A DNA stretch of 64,000 bases from positions 651,922 through 715,921 of the forward strand of contig NZ_CP029762.1 in NCBI RefSeq assembly GCF_006874585.1, read 5' to 3'. Origin of the DNA: Sphingomonas sp. IC081 (lineage in GTDB: Bacteria; Pseudomonadota; Alphaproteobacteria; Sphingomonadales; Sphingomonadaceae). The notes under the pieces were generated by a model, which ran no database searches, had not been told where the DNA came from, and saw only the letters and a program-made list of their open reading frames with translations. Both the position numbers and the translations under genes were made by a program. Positions 16,684 through 25,619 of this stretch are shown here, piece after piece. The first letter of the stretch is position 1; the number at the start of each line of letters is the position of its first letter.

Positions 16684-17556
16684 ATGCAGGCTGAACATCT
16701 CCTTTCGGTCGGCGCCGAACTGGGCGAAGGCCCGGTGTGGATCGACGGCGCCCTGTGGTTCGTCGACATCAAGCGCAACACCGTGTTCCGCTTCGATCCC
16801 GCGACGCGCGATCTGGCAAACTGGCCCGCTCCCGAGCATGTCGGCTGGGTGCTTCCCTCTGCGAAAGGCGGCCTGATCGCAGGTCTCCGGAGCGGCCCGC
16901 ACCGCTTCCTGCCAGAATCCGGCACGTTCGAGCGGATCGCCCACATCCAGGCCGACTTGCCCGACAACCGCCTGAACGACGCCGCCATCGATGCCGGGGG
17001 CCGCATCTGGTTCGGCACGATGGACAACCTTGAGGAAAGCGAGACCGGCAAGGTCTTCGTGCTCGACAACGGCGCCGTGCACGAGGCCGGGCTCGCTGCG
17101 GTCACGATCACCAATGGTCCGGCAATCTCGCCCTGCGGATCGCATGTCTACCATGTCGACACGCTGGCCCGGAAGGTCATCCGTCACGCGATCACGGAAG
17201 ACGGCATGGCCGATGCGGGCACGCTGTTCCTCGACTTCAACGGCGAAGACCGTGCCGACTGGGGCTATCCCGACGGCGCGATCTGCGATGCCGAAGGCGG
17301 CGTCTGGCTGGGTTTCTATGCCGGCAGCACCGCGCGGCGGTTCGCCCCGGACGGCACCCTGACCGACGAAGTGCGCTTCCCGGTCTCCAACGTCACCAAG
17401 ATCGCGCTTGGCGGCAACGACGGGCGCACCGCTTTCGCCACCAGCGCGCGGCAGGGCCTTTCGGAAGAACAGCTTGCCAGCCAGCCACTTGCAGGCGATC
17501 TTTTCACTTTCCGTACGGCCGTCCCGGCCGCGCCGCCTCGCAAGGCGAACACCTGA
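16684..17556 (+). CDS. xylC: xylono-1,4-lactonase, SMP-30/gluconolactonase family
   Basis: A 290-residue six-bladed propeller of the SMP-30/regucalcin family. The metal-binding Glu is in AELGEGPVW, with further ligands expected in NRLNDAAID and GYPDGAICD; the IWFGTMDN block is typical. It hydrolyses xylonolactone made by XylB to xylonate. The ATG lies 5 nt after the xylB stop. A short proline- and alanine-rich tail follows the last blade. Other sugar lactones are possible substrates, but gene order supports xylonolactone. Confidence 0.88.
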   Translation: MQAEHLLSVGAELGEGPVWIDGALWFVDIKRNTVFRFDPATRDLANWPAPEHVGWVLPSAKGGLIAGLRSGPHRFLPESGTFERIAHIQADLPDNRLNDAAIDAGGRIWFGTMDNLEESETGKVFVLDNGAVHEAGLAAVTITNGPAISPCGSHVYHVDTLARKVIRHAITEDGMADAGTLFLDFNGEDRADWGYPDGAICDAEGGVWLGFYAGSTARRFAPDGTLTDEVRFPVSNVTKIALGGNDGRTAFATSARQGLSEEQLASQPLAGDLFTFRTAVPAAPPRKANT

Positions 17557-17614
17557 ATTCAACCGGGCCCAGCCATAGACAACAGCAGGCGGGCCCCCGG
17601 GAAAGGACATCCTG

Positions 17615-19018
17615 ATGGACAGGATCGATATCAACAAGCGCCTGGTCGCGCTCGTCGTCGCGGTCGCGACGATCGGCGGCTTCATGTTCGGCTACGATTC
17701 CGGCGTCATCAACGGCACCCAGAACGGCCTCGAAGCCGCCTTTGCGCTGGGCCGCCTGGGCATCGGCGTCAACGTCGGCGCGATTCTTGTCGGCTCCTCC
17801 ATCGGCGCCTTCATCGCCGGACGCCTGTCCGACCTCATCGGCCGCCGCGGCACGATGATGCTGGCCGCCGTGCTGTTCCTGGTTTCCGCGCTGCTGGCAG
17901 GCGCAGCCGGCTCTTCGGCGATCTTCATCATCGCACGGATCATCGGCGGTCTTGGCGTTGGCGCTGCCAGCGTCACGTCACCGGTCTACATCTCGGAAAT
18001 GACCCCGGCGAACCTGCGCGGGCGTCTTTCGAGCGTGCAGCAGGTAATGATCATCTCCGGCCTCACCGGTGCCTTTGTCGCCAACTTCGTGCTGGCGCGC
18101 TGGGCCGGCGGGTCGACCGCGAGCCTCTGGCTGAACTTCCCCGCCTGGCGCTGGATGTTCTGGCTCCAGGCCATTCCCGCCGCGATCTATCTCGTGGCCC
18201 TGCTCTCGATCCCGGAAAGCCCCCGCTACCTCGTCGCGCGCGGCCGCAAGGATGAGGCGCACGCAGTGCTGACGCGCCTGTTCGGCGAGGCGCAGGCCAC
18301 CCGCAAGGTGGCCGAAATCAACGCCTCGCTCGCCGCCGACCATCACCGCCCGCGCCTGTCGGACCTCGTCGAAAAGACCACCGGCAAGATCCGCCCGATC
18401 CTGTGGGTGGGCATCGGCATTGCCGTGTTCCAGCAGCTGGTCGGCATCAACGTGGTGTTCTACTACGGTGCGACGCTGTGGCAGGCAGTCGGCTTTACCG
18501 AAGACAATGCGCTGCAGATCAACATCCTGTCCGGTGCGCTATCGATCGGCGCCTGCCTTGCCGCGATCGCGCTGATCGACAGGATCGGCCGCAAGCCGCT
18601 GCTGCTGATCGGTTCGGCGGGCATGGCGGTGACGCTCGGCCTTGTCGCCTGGGCTTTCTCCACCGCCGTTCCCGGCGCCGACGGCGCGCTTGCCCTGCCC
18701 GGCCATTCGGGCCTGATCGCGCTGATTTCGGCCAATGCCTATGTCGTGTTCTTCAACATGAGCTGGGGCCCGGTCATGTGGGTCATGCTGGGTGAGATGT
18801 TCCCCAACCAGATCCGCGGCTCTGCGCTTGCCGTTGCCGGTTTTGCGCAGTGGATTGCCAACGCCGCGATCTCGGTGAGCTTCCCCTCGCTCGCAGAACG
18901 CCCGGGCCTGGCGGTGACGTACGTGTTCTACGCCCTGGCCGCCGCCGTCTCGTTCTTCTTTGTGCGGGCCACCGTCACCGAGACGCGCGGGCGCGAGCTT
19001 GAGGACATGGAAGGATGA
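17615..19018 (+). CDS. MFS sugar porter, probable D-xylose/proton symporter
   Basis: A 467-residue inner-membrane protein with about 12 hydrophobic segments and the sugar-porter signatures: GYDSGVINGT in helix 1, GRLSDLIGRRG in the loop between helices 2 and 3, PESPRYLV after helix 6, QQLVGINVVFYYG in helix 7 and DRIGRKPLL between helices 8 and 9. It resembles XylE-type symporters. ATG 17615 has GAAAGGA upstream. It lies 58 nt after xylC and overlaps the epimerase by 4 nt, so it probably brings periplasmic xylose (or glucose or galactose) into the cytoplasm for the pathway encoded upstream. Confidence 0.9.
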   Translation: MDRIDINKRLVALVVAVATIGGFMFGYDSGVINGTQNGLEAAFALGRLGIGVNVGAILVGSSIGAFIAGRLSDLIGRRGTMMLAAVLFLVSALLAGAAGSSAIFIIARIIGGLGVGAASVTSPVYISEMTPANLRGRLSSVQQVMIISGLTGAFVANFVLARWAGGSTASLWLNFPAWRWMFWLQAIPAAIYLVALLSIPESPRYLVARGRKDEAHAVLTRLFGEAQATRKVAEINASLAADHHRPRLSDLVEKTTGKIRPILWVGIGIAVFQQLVGINVVFYYGATLWQAVGFTEDNALQINILSGALSIGACLAAIALIDRIGRKPLLLIGSAGMAVTLGLVAWAFSTAVPGADGALALPGHSGLIALISANAYVVFFNMSWGPVMWVMLGEMFPNQIRGSALAVAGFAQWIANAAISVSFPSLAERPGLAVTYVFYALAAAVSFFFVRATVTETRGRELEDMEG

Positions 19019-19863
19019 ACAGCACCGGGGTGGTCCTGAGCGCAGGCGACTGGCGCCTCGTCCTCGATCCCCTTCATGGCGGCATGGTCCGCGCCCTCAC
19101 CCGGCGCGGACAGGACATCCTGCGGCCGATGCCCGAAGGCGCCGAGGCGCCTTTCGACAGCGCCTGCTTCCCGCTCGCCCCTTACGCCAACCGTATCGCG
19201 GGCGGACGCTTCACCTGGCGAGGCCAGTCCCATGCGCTGGCGCCCAACGCGCCGGGGCAGAAGCATCCGCTGCACGGCACCGCATGGCTTGGCACCTGGT
19301 CGGTGGAAACCGGAGCAGCAGACCGCGCCACCCTGCTCCACCACCATGCCGCCGGGCCTGACTGGAACTGGGCCTTCACCCTGCGCCAGCATTTCCGGCT
19401 TACCGCCGAGGGCCTCGAAGCGCGCCTGGAACTGACCAATACCGATGACAATGCGATGCCTGCAGGCCTCGGCTTCCACCCCTGGTTCACCCGCCGGGGC
19501 GTGAGCGCGATCGCCTTTACCGCCAAGGCCGTCTGGCTGGCCGATGCCGAGATGCTGCCCACCGTGCGGGCCACGGCGGATACGCTGGGCGACTGGAAAC
19601 AGGGCGCCGCCCTTGAGCGTCCCGACCTTGTCGATCACTGCTATGCCGGTTGGGCGGGGCAGCTGCGCATCGAGCGCGGCGACGGCGACATCGTGCTCGA
19701 GGGCGAGGACACCCCGTACTTGCACCTCTACGTGCCGCCGGGGCAGGACTTTTTCTGCGCCGAACCGCAGAGCACGATGCCCGACGCCGTCAACCGCGAG
19801 GCCCCGGCACCGCTGCTCCCCGGCGAGACCCGTACCGTCACGATGCGAATCCGCAGCGCCTGA
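19015..19863 (+). CDS. galM: aldose 1-epimerase
   Basis: A 282-residue GalM-family beta-sandwich. FPLAPYANRIAGGRF (56-70), the HPLHGTAW segment and GLGFHPWF carry the conserved Arg and His residues of mutarotases. It interconverts alpha and beta anomers, supplying the anomer oxidised by XylB and that released by the GH enzymes. It is translationally coupled to the porter (ATGA). A perfect 20-bp palindrome at 19876-19895 follows and probably ends this operon and the convergent regulator gene. Confidence 0.9.
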   Translation: MNSTGVVLSAGDWRLVLDPLHGGMVRALTRRGQDILRPMPEGAEAPFDSACFPLAPYANRIAGGRFTWRGQSHALAPNAPGQKHPLHGTAWLGTWSVETGAADRATLLHHHAAGPDWNWAFTLRQHFRLTAEGLEARLELTNTDDNAMPAGLGFHPWFTRRGVSAIAFTAKAVWLADAEMLPTVRATADTLGDWKQGAALERPDLVDHCYAGWAGQLRIERGDGDIVLEGEDTPYLHLYVPPGQDFFCAEPQSTMPDAVNREAPAPLLPGETRTVTMRIRSA

Positions 19864-19875
19864 GGCCGCCGCTCT

Positions 19876-19895
19876 GCCCCCTCGCGCGAGGGGGC
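19876..19895. terminator. perfect 20-bp palindrome between convergent genes
   Basis: GCCCCCTCGC followed directly by GCGAGGGGGC can form a strong GC hairpin in RNA of either strand. It fills the 35-nt gap between the galM stop and the stop of the convergent LacI-type gene. No T-tract follows, so termination strength is uncertain. Confidence 0.6.
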
Positions 19896-19898
19896 GGA

Positions 19899-20993
19899 TC
19901 AGTTGCCCAGGGACGGGCGCAGGACGGGGCGGCGGCGCGGGGCGGCGTCGGACTGACGGCGCACCAGCTTGTACTCGATCTCGATCCGCTGGTCGCCGAT
20001 CTCGGCCTTGCGCTTGTTGCGCAGCATCGTGACCAGAAGTTCCACCGCGCGGCGGCTCATCTCGACGATGGGCTGCTGGATCGTGGTGAGTTCGGGCCAG
20101 ATCGTGGTTGCCAGCGCCACGTCGTCGAAACCGCAGACGGTCAGGTCGCCCGGCACGTCCAGCCCGCGGCGATGGGCGATCGCCACGGTGGCGGCGGCCA
20201 TGTCGTCGTTGCTGGCAAAGATGGCCGAAGGCTGGTCCTCGAGCGACAGCAGTTCCTCGGCCGCATCCAGCCCCGAACGATAGGTGAAATAGCCCTGGGC
20301 AACGAGCGCCGGATCAAAGGCGATGCCCGCTTCTGCCAGAGCCTCGCGGTAACCTTCGAGACGCGCGCCGCTCGCGGAAAGATCCGGGTGGCCGAGAATG
20401 AAGCCGATCCGGCGATGACCGAGGTCGATCAGATGCCCGGTCATCTCCCGCGCGGCGCTGCGGTCATCGATCATGATCGTGGCGATGCCCTCGTGCGGCT
20501 CGGCGGTGGTCACCGCCACGGTCGGCATGTTGGCCTTGCGCAGCACCGAGAGCACTTCCATCGCCTCGTTGAGCGGCGGCGGCAGGATCACGCCGTGGAT
20601 GCCGCCCGCGACCATGCGCTCGGCCACTTGCGCCAGATCCTCCCCGTCCTCGACCTTCTGCACGATGATCTGAACATCGGACCGTCCGGCTTCCTCGAGG
20701 CTGCCGACGATAAAGGCGCTGAGGAACGCCTCGGACGGGTTCGAATAGAGCAGCCCGAGCCGCAGTTGCGAGGCCCCGGCAAGACTGCGCGCCGCGCGAT
20801 TCGGAGCGTAGTTGAGCTGCGCGATCGCCGCGTTGACGGCATCGCGGGTGGCCTGGCGCACTTTGGGCTCGGAATTGATGACGCGCGAAACCGTCATCAT
20901 CGACACGCCCGCAAGCGCGGCCACGTCGGCAATCGTCGGGGCCCCGGTTTGGCGGGATTTCGAGCTGCGGCGTTTGCGCTCACTGTCGGACAT
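19899..20993 (-). CDS. LacI-family transcriptional regulator
   Basis: A 364-residue protein. The N-terminal helix-turn-helix and hinge (about 18-72) read TIADVAALAGVSMMTVSRV, and RAARSLAG is the minor-groove hinge helix. A periplasmic-binding-protein-like sensor domain follows (residues 77-345). A basic Lys/Arg-rich extension of about 17 residues precedes the HTH. It is divergent from GH3 and convergent with galM. The related palindromes before four transcription units, one in its own promoter gap, suggest it represses the locus until a xyloglucan-derived sugar binds. The effector cannot be told from sequence. ATG 20993 follows AGGACGG with tight spacing. Confidence 0.92.
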   Translation of the reverse strand: MSDSERKRRSSKSRQTGAPTIADVAALAGVSMMTVSRVINSEPKVRQATRDAVNAAIAQLNYAPNRAARSLAGASQLRLGLLYSNPSEAFLSAFIVGSLEEAGRSDVQIIVQKVEDGEDLAQVAERMVAGGIHGVILPPPLNEAMEVLSVLRKANMPTVAVTTAEPHEGIATIMIDDRSAAREMTGHLIDLGHRRIGFILGHPDLSASGARLEGYREALAEAGIAFDPALVAQGYFTYRSGLDAAEELLSLEDQPSAIFASNDDMAAATVAIAHRRGLDVPGDLTVCGFDDVALATTIWPELTTIQQPIVEMSRRAVELLVTMLRNKRKAEIGDQRIEIEYKLVRRQSDAAPRRRPVLRPSLGN

Positions 20994-21070
20994 GACCGTC
21001 CTGTAGCACGACTTTCAATCCTGCAAAGCGCCTGCGTGACGCAAACCGGAAAAACCGCGGGAACGGTTTA

Positions 21071-21084
21071 TGGTAGCGCAATCA
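21071..21084. promoter_or_regulatory. putative LacI-family operator before GH3
   Basis: TGGTAGCGCAATCA lies in the gap between the divergent LacI-type gene and GH3. It differs by one base from the reverse complement of the site before GH39. It could serve both GH3 induction and autoregulation. Confidence 0.55.
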
Positions 21085-21130
21085 TCATGGATCGCCTAGA
21101 CAGGGCCCATTGGGAAATATCGAGGATGTC

Positions 21131-23560
21131 ATGAAGCGTATTCACCGCGTGTTGCAGACTGTTGTCCTGGCTTCGTGCGCCTCCATGGCGCTGGCCCAGG
21201 CTGAAACGCCCAAGGCGCCCACCCCGACCCCGGTCCATCCCGAGCTGTGGCCTGCGGCAAAGAGCCCCGGACTCGTCGATGCCAGGACCGAAGCCCGCAT
21301 CACCGCGATCATCGCGCGCATGAGCCTGCGCGAGAAGATCGGCCAGATGATCCAGGCCGACACCGCCTCGATCAAGCCGGAAGATCTCAAGCAATACCCT
21401 CTCGGCTCGATCCTTGCGGGCGGCAATTCGCCGCCGATCGGCGCGCCGGATCGCTCGCCTGCCTCGGCCTGGGTTGCCACGTCGCGCGCCTTCAATGCGG
21501 TTGCGCTGGAGAAGCGCGCCGGGCACGAGCCGATCCCGATCATGTTCGGCATCGATGCCGTGCACGGCAACAGCAATGTCGTGGGCGCCACGCTGTTCCC
21601 GCACAACAGCGCGCTGGGCGCCATGCATGACCCCGCGCTGATGCGCGAGATCGGCAAGGCCACCGCCGCCGAAACCGCCGCCTCCGGCATCGACTGGGCT
21701 TTCGGGCCGACCCTTGCCGTCCCGCAGGACGACCGGTGGGGCCGCGCCTACGAAGGCTACTCGGAAGACCCCACCCTTGTCGCCGCCTATGCAGGGCCCA
21801 TGGTCGAGGGCCTCCAGGGCGCGCCCGGCACCCGGACCACCATCCAGGCAGGCCGCGTGGCCGCCAGCGTCAAGCATTTCCTCGGTGACGGCGGCACCCA
21901 CGACGGCATCGACCAGGGCGACACCCGCGTCGACGAGGCGACGCTGATCCGCATCCACGACGCCGGTTATCCCGCCGCCGTCAACGCCGGCACCATGACC
22001 GTCATGGCCTCGTTCTCCAGCTGGAACGGCACCAAGATGCACGGCAACAAGGCGCTGCTCACCGATGTCCTGAAGGGCCGCATGGGCTTCGATGGCTTTG
22101 TGGTGGGCGACTGGAACGGCCACGGCCAGATCCCCGGCTGCACCAACACCGATTGCCCGGCGACCTTCAACGCGGGGCTCGACATGGCCATGGCGCCGGA
22201 CAGCTGGAAGGGCCTGTTCGATTCGACCCTCGCCGCGGCCAAGGCGGGAACGATCCCGATGAGCCGCATCGACGATGCCGTGCGCCGCATCCTGCGCGTG
22301 AAGATGAAGCTCGGCCTGTTCGACGCCGCGCGTCCGTTCGAGGGCAAGCCCGAGGAAATGGGCTCCGCCGCGCATCGCGCCGTTGCCCGCCAGGCCGTGC
22401 GCGAGAGCCTTGTCCTGCTCAAGAACGAGGGTGTGCTGCCGATCAAGAGCAGCGCCACCGTGCTTGTCGCCGGCGACGCCGCGGACGACATCGGCCGCCA
22501 GTCCGGCGGCTGGACGCTCTCATGGCAGGGTGACGGCAACACCAATGCCGATTTCCCCGGCGCCACCTCGATCTATACCGGCATCGCCGATGCCCTGAAG
22601 GCCGGCGGCGGCAAGGCCGTGCTTTCGCCCGACGGCAGCTTTACAACAAAACCCGACGTCGCCGTGGTCGTCTTCGGCGAGGAACCTTATGCCGAACTGC
22701 GGGGCGATATCCGCTCGCTGGAATTCCAGCCCGGCAACAAGAAGTCGCTGGCGCTGCTGAAGAAGCTGAAGGCCGCCGGCATCCCGACGGTGGCGGTGTT
22801 CCTCTCCGGCCGCCCGCTCTGGGTCAATCCGGAACTCAATGCCTCCGACGCCTTCGTGGCCGCCTGGTTCCCGGGCTCAGAAGGCAACGGCGTGGCCGAC
22901 GTGCTGGTCGGCGGCAAGACCGACTTCCGCGGCACCCTGTCTTTCTCCTGGCCCAAGACGGCGGCCCAGTTCAATCTCAACAAGGGTCAGGCGGGTTACG
23001 ATCCGCTGTTCGCGCTGGGCTATGGCCTGACCTATGCCAAGGGCGGTCATGTCGGCGTCCTTGGAGAGGAGCCGGGCATCGACGCTTCGGCCTCCAATTC
23101 CAGCCTGTTCGTGGTTGACGGCATCGTTGCCAAGCCGTTCCGCCTCGAGACCGGCGCCGGCGTCACCCAGAAGCTGGTCGACAGTGCCAACCGGCAGGAA
23201 GGCGCGATCCAGTTGGCCTTTGCGCCCACCGGGAAGGCCTCGGTGCTCGGCCCCAACCTCACGCTGGAGCGCGAGGCCAACGCCGACATGAACGTCGAGG
23301 TGGTCTACCGCGTCGACAAGGCAGCAACGGGGCCGGTCACGCTGGCGCTGGGCTCCGGCCCGGTCCGGATCGACACCGCGCTGGCACAGCCGGGCAAGTG
23401 GGCCTCGCTGCGCATTCCCTTGAAGTGCTTCGGCAATCACGGCACTTATCTGGGCGGCATCAGCCAGCCCTTCACCCTGAGCGCAAGCACGCCGTTCACC
23501 ATCACGATTTCCGACTTGCGCATCGCCACCGATCCGGCCGGTGCCGTCTGCCCCCAGTAA
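21131..23560 (+). CDS. GH3 exo-beta-glucosidase, ExoP-like
   Basis: An 809-residue secreted enzyme (signal about 1-24, ending LAQA). The first GH3 domain has MFGIDAVHG and the nucleophile D327 in GFVVGDWNGHG; the second has LVLLKNEGVLPI and GDAADDIGRQSGGW. A further C-terminal jelly-roll-like domain (about 650-809, ending in a Cys) matches the extra domain of ExoP-type exo-1,4-beta-glucosidases. It should remove glucose from the non-reducing end of xyloglucan or cello-oligosaccharides once the side chains are trimmed. ATG 21131 fits the signal peptide and has GAGG upstream. It probably heads an operon with the two following esterases. Confidence 0.93.
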   Translation: MKRIHRVLQTVVLASCASMALAQAETPKAPTPTPVHPELWPAAKSPGLVDARTEARITAIIARMSLREKIGQMIQADTASIKPEDLKQYPLGSILAGGNSPPIGAPDRSPASAWVATSRAFNAVALEKRAGHEPIPIMFGIDAVHGNSNVVGATLFPHNSALGAMHDPALMREIGKATAAETAASGIDWAFGPTLAVPQDDRWGRAYEGYSEDPTLVAAYAGPMVEGLQGAPGTRTTIQAGRVAASVKHFLGDGGTHDGIDQGDTRVDEATLIRIHDAGYPAAVNAGTMTVMASFSSWNGTKMHGNKALLTDVLKGRMGFDGFVVGDWNGHGQIPGCTNTDCPATFNAGLDMAMAPDSWKGLFDSTLAAAKAGTIPMSRIDDAVRRILRVKMKLGLFDAARPFEGKPEEMGSAAHRAVARQAVRESLVLLKNEGVLPIKSSATVLVAGDAADDIGRQSGGWTLSWQGDGNTNADFPGATSIYTGIADALKAGGGKAVLSPDGSFTTKPDVAVVVFGEEPYAELRGDIRSLEFQPGNKKSLALLKKLKAAGIPTVAVFLSGRPLWVNPELNASDAFVAAWFPGSEGNGVADVLVGGKTDFRGTLSFSWPKTAAQFNLNKGQAGYDPLFALGYGLTYAKGGHVGVLGEEPGIDASASNSSLFVVDGIVAKPFRLETGAGVTQKLVDSANRQEGAIQLAFAPTGKASVLGPNLTLEREANADMNVEVVYRVDKAATGPVTLALGSGPVRIDTALAQPGKWASLRIPLKCFGNHGTYLGGISQPFTLSASTPFTITISDLRIATDPAGAVCPQ

Positions 23561-23576
23561 TCAAGGAAGCCTCGTC

Positions 23577-24575
23577 GTGAACAACAAACCCTCGACTTCG
23601 CGCCGCGCCCTTCTGGGCGGAATAGCCGCTGCCGGCATGGCGGCGGCGATGACCTCCGGCAAGGCCATGGCCGGGCCGACCGCCATCGGCTATTCCGGCC
23701 CCTCGCTTCCGCTCTGGCCCGGCAAGGCCCCCGGCGCACCAGCCAAGCTGCCCGTCCGCAAGATTCAGCAGCAGAGCAAGGACGCGGCCTGGGATGACCG
23801 CTGGGTCACCGGCATCGCCGCCCCCAGCCTCGAAGTGCGCCAGCCCGCCTATCGTGACGGCTCGGCGGTGATCCTCTTGCCGGGCGGCGGATACGGCTTC
23901 CTCGCCTGGGACAACGAGGGGGAGGAACAGGCCCGCTGGCTCACCGCGCGCGGCGTCACCTGCTTCATCCTCTCCTACCGCCTCCCCTGCGAGGGCTGGG
24001 CGAACCGCGAAACCGTGCCGCTGCAGGACGCTCAGCGCGCGGTGCGACTGGTGCGGTCGCGTGCCGCCGAATTCGGCATTGACCCCAAGCGCGTGGCCGT
24101 GCTCGGTTTTTCCGCCGGCGGCCACCTTGCCGGGTCGATCGCCACTCGGTTCGACGAGCAGGTCTACGCGCCTGTCGACAAGGCCGACACGCTTTCGGCC
24201 CGCCCTGACCTTGCCGGCCTGATCTATCCGGTGGTCAGCCTTTCGCAGCCCTTCACCCACGGCGGCTCACGCGACAATCTGCTCGGCCAGAACGCAAGCG
24301 AGGCCCTGCGCCAGGCCGGTTCGGTCGAAAACCGGGTGACCGCGGACACCCCGCCGGTCTTCCTCACCGCCTCGAGCGACGACGGCCTCGTCCCCATCGG
24401 CAACAGCATGGCCATGTACACGGCCATGCTTGCCAAGCAGCGCCCGGTCGAGTTCCACGGCTTCGACAAGGGCGGGCATGGCTTTGGCGCCCGGCTCGGC
24501 AACGATACCCCCGCCCACGCCTGGCCGGACCTGTTCCACGCCTACGGCAAGCGCCACGGGGTCTTCACCGCATGA
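23577..24575 (+). CDS. exported alpha/beta hydrolase, probable acetylesterase
   Basis: A 332-residue protein with a twin-arginine-type leader (TSRRALLGGIA, residues 7-17). LPGGGYGFLAW forms the oxyanion loop, GFSAGGHLAG (177-186) holds the nucleophile Ser179, SSDDGLVP holds the probable acid and KGGHGFG the His. This is the endo-1,4-beta-xylanase B-like / acetylesterase group. GTG 23577 is chosen because AAGGAAG lies 7 nt upstream; an ATG at 23541 lies inside GH3. It ends in a 4-nt overlap with the next hydrolase. Likely removes O-acetyl groups that would block xyloglucan side-chain enzymes; substrate is inference. Confidence 0.86.
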   Translation: MNNKPSTSRRALLGGIAAAGMAAAMTSGKAMAGPTAIGYSGPSLPLWPGKAPGAPAKLPVRKIQQQSKDAAWDDRWVTGIAAPSLEVRQPAYRDGSAVILLPGGGYGFLAWDNEGEEQARWLTARGVTCFILSYRLPCEGWANRETVPLQDAQRAVRLVRSRAAEFGIDPKRVAVLGFSAGGHLAGSIATRFDEQVYAPVDKADTLSARPDLAGLIYPVVSLSQPFTHGGSRDNLLGQNASEALRQAGSVENRVTADTPPVFLTASSDDGLVPIGNSMAMYTAMLAKQRPVEFHGFDKGGHGFGARLGNDTPAHAWPDLFHAYGKRHGVFTA

Positions 24576-25372
24576 AGGCCCCGAAGGCCCCCCTTGCCCT
24601 GTTGCTGCCCGCGGCCGTGCTGCTGATCGGCGCTGGCGAACCGCAACATTACCAGTCCAGCCCCGAGCGCCGCACCGTTACCGACACGCGCGACTGGGGG
24701 CCATGGGCGGGTCCGTTCCGCGAAAAGCTGGTACCCTCGATGATGCAGGACTTCGGCGAGCGCTATCTCTACGCACCCGCCAATGCGGCATTGAAGCCCG
24801 CGACCAAGGGGGACGATCGTGTCGTTTTCCTGGGCGATTCGATCACCGACATGTGGGACCTCGGCCGGTACTTCCCCGGCAAGGCTTACGTGAACCGCGG
24901 CATCGGCGCCCAGGTCACCGCACAGATGCTGGTGCGCTTCCAGCAGGACGTCGTGGCCCTGCAGCCCCGCGCAGTGGTGATCCTGGGCGGCGTCAACGAC
25001 GTTTCGGGCTTCCTCCAGATGGAGAGCGAAGACGGCATCGTCGCCAATATCGAAGCCATGGCCGACATCGCCGATCGCCATGGCATCCGCGTGGTGCTCT
25101 GCTCGATCCTGCCGGTCACCAACACGCCCACGGCGGACTACGTCATCCGCGAGCGCAAACCGGATGAACTGCGCCGCATCAACACGCGGCTTCAGGCGCT
25201 GGCAAAGGCGCGCGGCTACGCCTTTGCCGACTACTATTCGGCGCTGGCGGACAAGCAGGGCCTGATGGATCAGCGCTTTACCAAGGACGGCGTCCACCCC
25301 CTGGCCGAGGGTTACGCCCGGATGGCACCCATCGCAAAAGTCGCAATCGAACGGACGCTAAGTCGCAAATAA
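24572..25372 (+). CDS. SGNH/GDSL hydrolase, probable acetylesterase
   Basis: A 266-residue protein with a hydrophobic N-terminus (7-20) that may be a signal or anchor. The SGNH blocks appear in order: FLGDSITD (Ser90), NRGIGAQ (Gly111), LGGVND (Asn142), and KDGVHPLAEGY with the Asp-His pair. Such enzymes are often carbohydrate deacetylases. With the preceding alpha/beta hydrolase it gives two unrelated esterase folds in one unit, perhaps for acetyl groups at different positions of plant xyloglucan. Confidence 0.86.
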   Translation: MKAPKAPLALLLPAAVLLIGAGEPQHYQSSPERRTVTDTRDWGPWAGPFREKLVPSMMQDFGERYLYAPANAALKPATKGDDRVVFLGDSITDMWDLGRYFPGKAYVNRGIGAQVTAQMLVRFQQDVVALQPRAVVILGGVNDVSGFLQMESEDGIVANIEAMADIADRHGIRVVLCSILPVTNTPTADYVIRERKPDELRRINTRLQALAKARGYAFADYYSALADKQGLMDQRFTKDGVHPLAEGYARMAPIAKVAIERTLSRK

Positions 25373-25560
25373 CGGCAACGCCGGCCACGGCTGACGGGCG
25401 TTCGCCCGACACAGTGAAGCAAAATCGACACAGTTTGCCGCAAGATGTTAGCGGTCAACAAATCGCATGTTGCGCCATTATTACGCCGATGGTAGTGGCA
25501 ATCCTCATAGCGACGGCAAATCTGTCAAAGAATCGCCGCAAAGCTAGATGTAATACGAAG

Positions 25561-25574
25561 TGATAGCGCTATCA
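25561..25574. promoter_or_regulatory. perfect palindromic operator before the TonB receptor
   Basis: TGATAGCGCTATCA is a perfect palindrome; with flanks, GTGATAGCGCTATCAC (25560-25575) is also perfect. It lies 45 bp before the receptor start, in a 247-bp non-coding gap. It is the best match to the motif shared with 14715, 21071 and 30314 and has the CG centre typical of LacI-family operators. Confidence 0.65.
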
Positions 25575-25619
25575 CCATGTTGCAGCGCAATATCACATGG
25601 GACCGGAGGGGACACAGTT

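Noticed and set aside
20588..20842. Short open frame inside the LacI-type gene on the same strand in another register.
   Set aside because: Shadow frame; the LacI protein has a continuous, complete domain structure here.
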